Source of the DNA: Thiobacillaceae bacterium
Lineage (GTDB): Bacteria > Pseudomonadota > Gammaproteobacteria > Burkholderiales > Thiobacillaceae
Length of the DNA: 8,052 bases
Direction of reading: 5' to 3'
NCBI GenBank assembly: GCA_012274165.1
Contig: JAAPAA010000145.1
Location: forward strand, 1-8,052
This document shows positions 6,196 through 8,052 of this stretch, piece by piece. The stretch's first letter is position 1. Every line of letters begins with the position of its first letter. The notes beneath the pieces are model-generated. The model did no database searches, was not told where the DNA came from, and was given only the letters and a program-made list of their open reading frames with translations. Position numbers and translations under genes: made by a program.

Positions 6196-7091
6196 GCCGG
6201 AGGCGCGCCATCCGGACGTAGCGCGTCTGGATCGGGCGCATCGCTCGGGCGCTTGTGGCGGTTATAGCTCCACAGATACTGCGCCGGGAACCGGCGGACG
6301 ACCTCTTCCACGCCCTGGTTGATGCGGATGGCGGCGGCGGCCTTGTCTTCCGGCAGGGTGTCGTTCACCGGAAAGGCGTGCAGGTGATAGCCGCGTCCCC
6401 AGCTCAGCCGTTCCGCCGCGACAAAAAACGCCGCCGCGCCGGTCTTGCGTTGCAGGCTGGCGACCAGCGTCGGGGTGTAAGCCGGGCGACCGAGAAACGG
6501 CGCCCATACGCCGTCACCACCAGTGGCCACCTGATCGGGCAGGATGCCGATGGCTTCGTGGCGTTTAAGCGCGGCCAGTTGCGCGCGCACGCCCGACAGG
6601 TCGGTTGGCACCAGCGTTGCCTGGCCGCGCTGGCGGCCGGACAGCATCAGCTCAGCAAGCATCGGCTTGCGCGGCGGTTTGTACATCGCGGTGAAAGGAT
6701 GGTGCGAGGCGTAATACAGGTTGAGCATTTCGAAGCAGCCAACATGCGGACCGATCAGGATAATGCCCTTGCCGGCTGTGCGCGCGGCATCAATGTGCTC
6801 CCAGCCGGAGGTTCCCTTGACCAGCTTCAGCACGCTTTCGTATGGGCGAAGCCAGATGGGAAACAGTTCGATAATGGCCTTGCCGGCTTCGCCGATGCTT
6901 TGCCGCAGCAGGCGGCGGCACGAGCGCCCGGGCGTGCACAGCCCGCTGTCGAACACATTGTTGCGCATGCGCGCGGAATGCCGGCCCGGCGTCCAGTAAA
7001 TCAGCCAGCCCAGGGCGATGCCGAGGCCATGCAGCAGCGGCAGCGGCAGGCGCGCCAGCAGTTTGAACAGCATCAGTGCAGCGGCGTTCAT
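6192..7091 (-). CDS. LpxL/LpxM-type acyltransferase, tandem copy 2
   Basis: From the ATG at 7091-7089 the protein has 299 residues. An N-terminal membrane helix lies at about 9-34 (FKLLARLPLPLLHGLGIALG). The catalytic H-X4-E is H116-V-G-C-F-E121 in IGPHVGCFEML. The acyltransferase signatures ILPDQV (183-188), WAPFLGRPAYTPTLV (196-210), RLSWGRGYHLHA (228-239) and FPAQYLWSYNRHK (268-280) follow. It is roughly three quarters identical by eye to the gene upstream of it, and the two align without gaps at DNA level with a constant 881-bp offset, so they arose by tandem duplication. The start overlaps the previous stop (ATGA, 7088-7091), which excludes the longer open frame up to 7133. No clear ribosome site is seen, so coupling is likely. 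The C-terminal tail (about 283-299, Pro/Asp/Ala-rich) is not shared with its twin. Confidence 0.92.
   Translation of the reverse strand: MNAAALMLFKLLARLPLPLLHGLGIALGWLIYWTPGRHSARMRNNVFDSGLCTPGRSCRRLLRQSIGEAGKAIIELFPIWLRPYESVLKLVKGTSGWEHIDAARTAGKGIILIGPHVGCFEMLNLYYASHHPFTAMYKPPRKPMLAELMLSGRQRGQATLVPTDLSGVRAQLAALKRHEAIGILPDQVATGGDGVWAPFLGRPAYTPTLVASLQRKTGAAAFFVAAERLSWGRGYHLHAFPVNDTLPEDKAAAAIRINQGVEEVVRRFPAQYLWSYNRHKRPSDAPDPDALRPDGAPPA
6240..7070 (-). repeat. tandem duplication unit, downstream copy
   Basis: This stretch aligns without gaps to 7121-7951 at a constant 881-bp offset, covering almost all of both acyltransferase genes. In the best conserved 100-bp sample (6391-6490 against 7272-7371) I count 14 differences, none of which changes an amino acid. 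The copies are therefore old and under protein-level selection, not a recent amplification. Confidence 0.85.
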
Positions 7092-7957
7092 GCGGCAGGC
7101 AAATGGGCCGGCCGCGCAACGCCGCTTGGGCATTTGTGGCGGTTATAGCGCCATTGATATTGCGCCGGGAATTGCCGCACCACAGCTTCCACGCCCTGAT
7201 TGAGGTGGAGGGCGGCGGCGGACTTGTCTTGCGGCAGCGTGTCATTCAGCGGATAGGCATGCAGGTGATAGCCGCGCCCCCAGCTCAATCGTTCGGCTGC
7301 GACGAAAAATGCTGCCGCGCCGGTTTTGCGCTGCAGGCTGGCGACCAGCGTCGGCGTATAGGCCGGGCGGCCGAGAAACGGCGCCCACACGCCGTCGCCG
7401 CTGCTGGCCACCTGATCGGGCAGGATGCCGATGCCCTCTTGGCGCTTGAGAGCTGCCAGCAAGGCGCGCACGCCCGACATGTCGGTGGGAACCAGCTTCG
7501 TCCGGCTGCGCTGGCGACCCTTCAGCATCAATGCATTCAGCAGGGGCTGCGGTGCCGGTTTGTACATGATGGTGAAAGGATGGCGCGCGCCGAAATGCTG
7601 GCCAATGATTTCAAAGCAGCCGATGTGCGGCGCAATGAGGATCACGCCCCGGCCCGCCGCGCGCGCGGCGTCGATGGGTTCCCAGCCGCTGCTGCCGCGG
7701 ACGTGTTTCAACACGACTTTGTCCGGACGTAGCCACATCGGCAGCAATTCGACGAAGGCCTTGCCGCTTTCGCTGATGCTCTGGCGCAGCAGTCGGTTGC
7801 ATCCGCGTCCGGGCACGCATAGCCCGCTGTCGAACACATTGTTGCGCATGCGCGCCGAATGCCGCCCCGGCGCCCAGTAAATGAGCCAGCCCAGCGCAAT
7901 GCCGAGGCCATGCAGCACCGGCAGCGGCAGACGCGCCAGCAGTTTGAGCAGGAACAT
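7088..7957 (-). CDS. LpxL/LpxM-type acyltransferase, tandem copy 1, first gene of the operon
   Basis: From the ATG at 7957-7955 the protein has 289 residues. The membrane helix is at about 3-28, and the catalytic motif is H111-I-G-C-F-E116 (H-X4-E). The same signatures as in its twin are present: ILPDQV (178-183), WAPFLGRPAYTPTLV (191-205), RLSWGRGYHLHA (223-234) and FPAQYQWRYNRHK (263-275). Between about 188 and 234 the two proteins are identical, while about 115-126 and 135-153 differ most; in related enzymes changes near the active site could alter acyl-chain or acceptor choice (inference). The start is chosen to match its twin and the family. An in-frame GTG immediately upstream (7960-7958) is an alternative, and the open frame extends to 8047 through sequence unlike the family. 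No ribosome site is visible, and a strong hairpin ends 4 nt before the ATG. Confidence 0.9.
   Translation of the reverse strand: MFLLKLLARLPLPVLHGLGIALGWLIYWAPGRHSARMRNNVFDSGLCVPGRGCNRLLRQSISESGKAFVELLPMWLRPDKVVLKHVRGSSGWEPIDAARAAGRGVILIAPHIGCFEIIGQHFGARHPFTIMYKPAPQPLLNALMLKGRQRSRTKLVPTDMSGVRALLAALKRQEGIGILPDQVASSGDGVWAPFLGRPAYTPTLVASLQRKTGAAAFFVAAERLSWGRGYHLHAYPLNDTLPQDKSAAALHLNQGVEAVVRQFPAQYQWRYNRHKCPSGVARPAHLPAA
7121..7951 (-). repeat. tandem duplication unit, upstream copy
   Basis: Partner of 6240-7070 at an 881-bp offset. Similarity stops at the start codons on one side and after the NRHK(R/C)PS coding segment on the other. Confidence 0.85.
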
Positions 7958-7961
7958 CACG

Positions 7962-7993
7962 CGGGCCAACGCCCCGACACGGGCGTTGGCCCG
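7962..7993. repeat. perfect 13-bp inverted repeat abutting the acyltransferase start
   Basis: The arms CGGGCCAACGCCC (7962-7974) and GGGCGTTGGCCCG (7981-7993) pair perfectly around a 6-nt spacer, CGACAC. There is no T-run on either side in either direction, so it is not a standard intrinsic terminator. On the - strand the stem ends 4 nt before the ATG at 7957, so in mRNA it would cover the region where a ribosome site should be. It could act as a translational gate, an operator, or an interspersed repeat. Confidence 0.75.
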
Positions 7994-8002
7994 TAGTGGA
8001 CC

Positions 8003-8028
8003 GGCGTCGCCTCGTGGGAGTTGACGCC
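8003..8028. repeat. imperfect hairpin next to the rightward promoter
   Basis: The arms GGCGTC (8003-8008) and GACGCC (8023-8028) enclose an inner stem CTC-GTGG-GAG (8011-8020), separated by a 2-nt internal loop (one G-U pair possible, one mismatch). It overlaps the -35 box of the predicted rightward promoter. Together with the 13-bp inverted repeat it makes two hairpins in series in the leader of the acyltransferase operon. Confidence 0.5.
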
Positions 8029-8050
8029 ATGGAAACAAGCGCGGCACAAT
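8021..8050 (+). promoter_or_regulatory. sigma70-like promoter for a rightward gene outside the window
   Basis: A -35 box TTGACG (8021-8026) is followed after 18 bp by CACAAT (8045-8050), one base from TACAAT. It points right, away from the acyltransferase operon. The gene it would serve lies beyond the window; by betaproteobacterial gene order as I remember it, metK is the likely candidate. No equally good promoter for the leftward operon is visible in 7958-8052. Confidence 0.45.
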
Positions 8051-8052
8051 GC

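Noticed and set aside
5215..6267. 350-residue open frame on the + strand opposite the divergent acyltransferase
   Set aside because: It is rich in Gln/His/Arg/Gly with no motif, as expected of an antisense shadow of a GC-rich gene.
6391..6530. Recent gene conversion between the twin acyltransferases
   Set aside because: The protein is identical here, but silent differences remain frequent (14 in a 100-bp sample), so selection on the protein explains the block better than recent conversion.
7962..7993. Rho-independent terminator
   Set aside because: The stem is strong enough, but no T-run follows in either direction.
7958..8047. 30-residue N-terminal extension of the first acyltransferase from GTG at 8047
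   Set aside because: The extra residues are unlike the family and unlike the twin gene, and the segment runs through both hairpins.
1..8052. CRISPR arrays, insertion sequences, tRNA genes, toxin-antitoxin or defence genes
   Set aside because: I found no regular short repeats with spacers, transposase motifs, tRNA-like folds or defence-type domains. Nearly every base is in a recognised core-type gene.

Overview
The window is GC-rich, gene-dense chromosomal DNA that looks like a betaproteobacterium (a Nitrosomonadales/Thiobacillus-like or Burkholderiales-like organism). This is inferred from the gene order lpxL-type acyltransferases - dapF - DUF484 - xerC on one strand, with a divergent promoter facing out of the right edge. 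From memory of Ralstonia, Burkholderia and Bordetella genomes, that order is the betaproteobacterial arrangement and the divergent neighbour is usually metK. I could not run a search, so the genus is open.

Left third, + strand (1-1904): the C-terminal end of an RND efflux permease, a small lipoprotein of unknown function, and a class III-like PPK2 polyphosphate kinase. Spacing is 12 bp and then a 4-nt overlap, so the three are probably co-transcribed. They converge on xerC, with only 25 bp between the two stop codons and no convincing terminator.

Right two thirds, - strand (1930-7957): one compact run of eight genes read right to left. They are two closely related LpxL/LpxM-type acyltransferases (tandem copies at a constant 881-bp offset), a third and more divergent acyltransferase, a GNAT acetyltransferase, a CoA-binding-fold protein, diaminopimelate epimerase (dapF), a DUF484 protein and the tyrosine recombinase xerC. 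Six of the seven junctions overlap by 4 or 8 nt, and xerC appears to start at a TTG overlapping the DUF484 stop. The run joins lipid A acylation (outer membrane), meso-diaminopimelate supply (peptidoglycan and lysine) and chromosome dimer resolution.

Right edge (7958-8052): a short intergenic region between the acyltransferase operon and an unseen rightward gene. It carries a perfect 13-bp-arm inverted repeat ending 4 nt before the first acyltransferase start, a second imperfect hairpin, and a sigma70-like promoter pointing right.

No RNA genes, insertion sequences, CRISPR arrays, prophage genes or defence genes are visible. The window is mostly core genome. The unusual points are the extra acyltransferase copy, the palindromic in-frame insertion in xerC, the paired hairpins at the head of the operon, and the GNAT and CoA-binding genes inside the operon. 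I see no convincing new multi-gene system.
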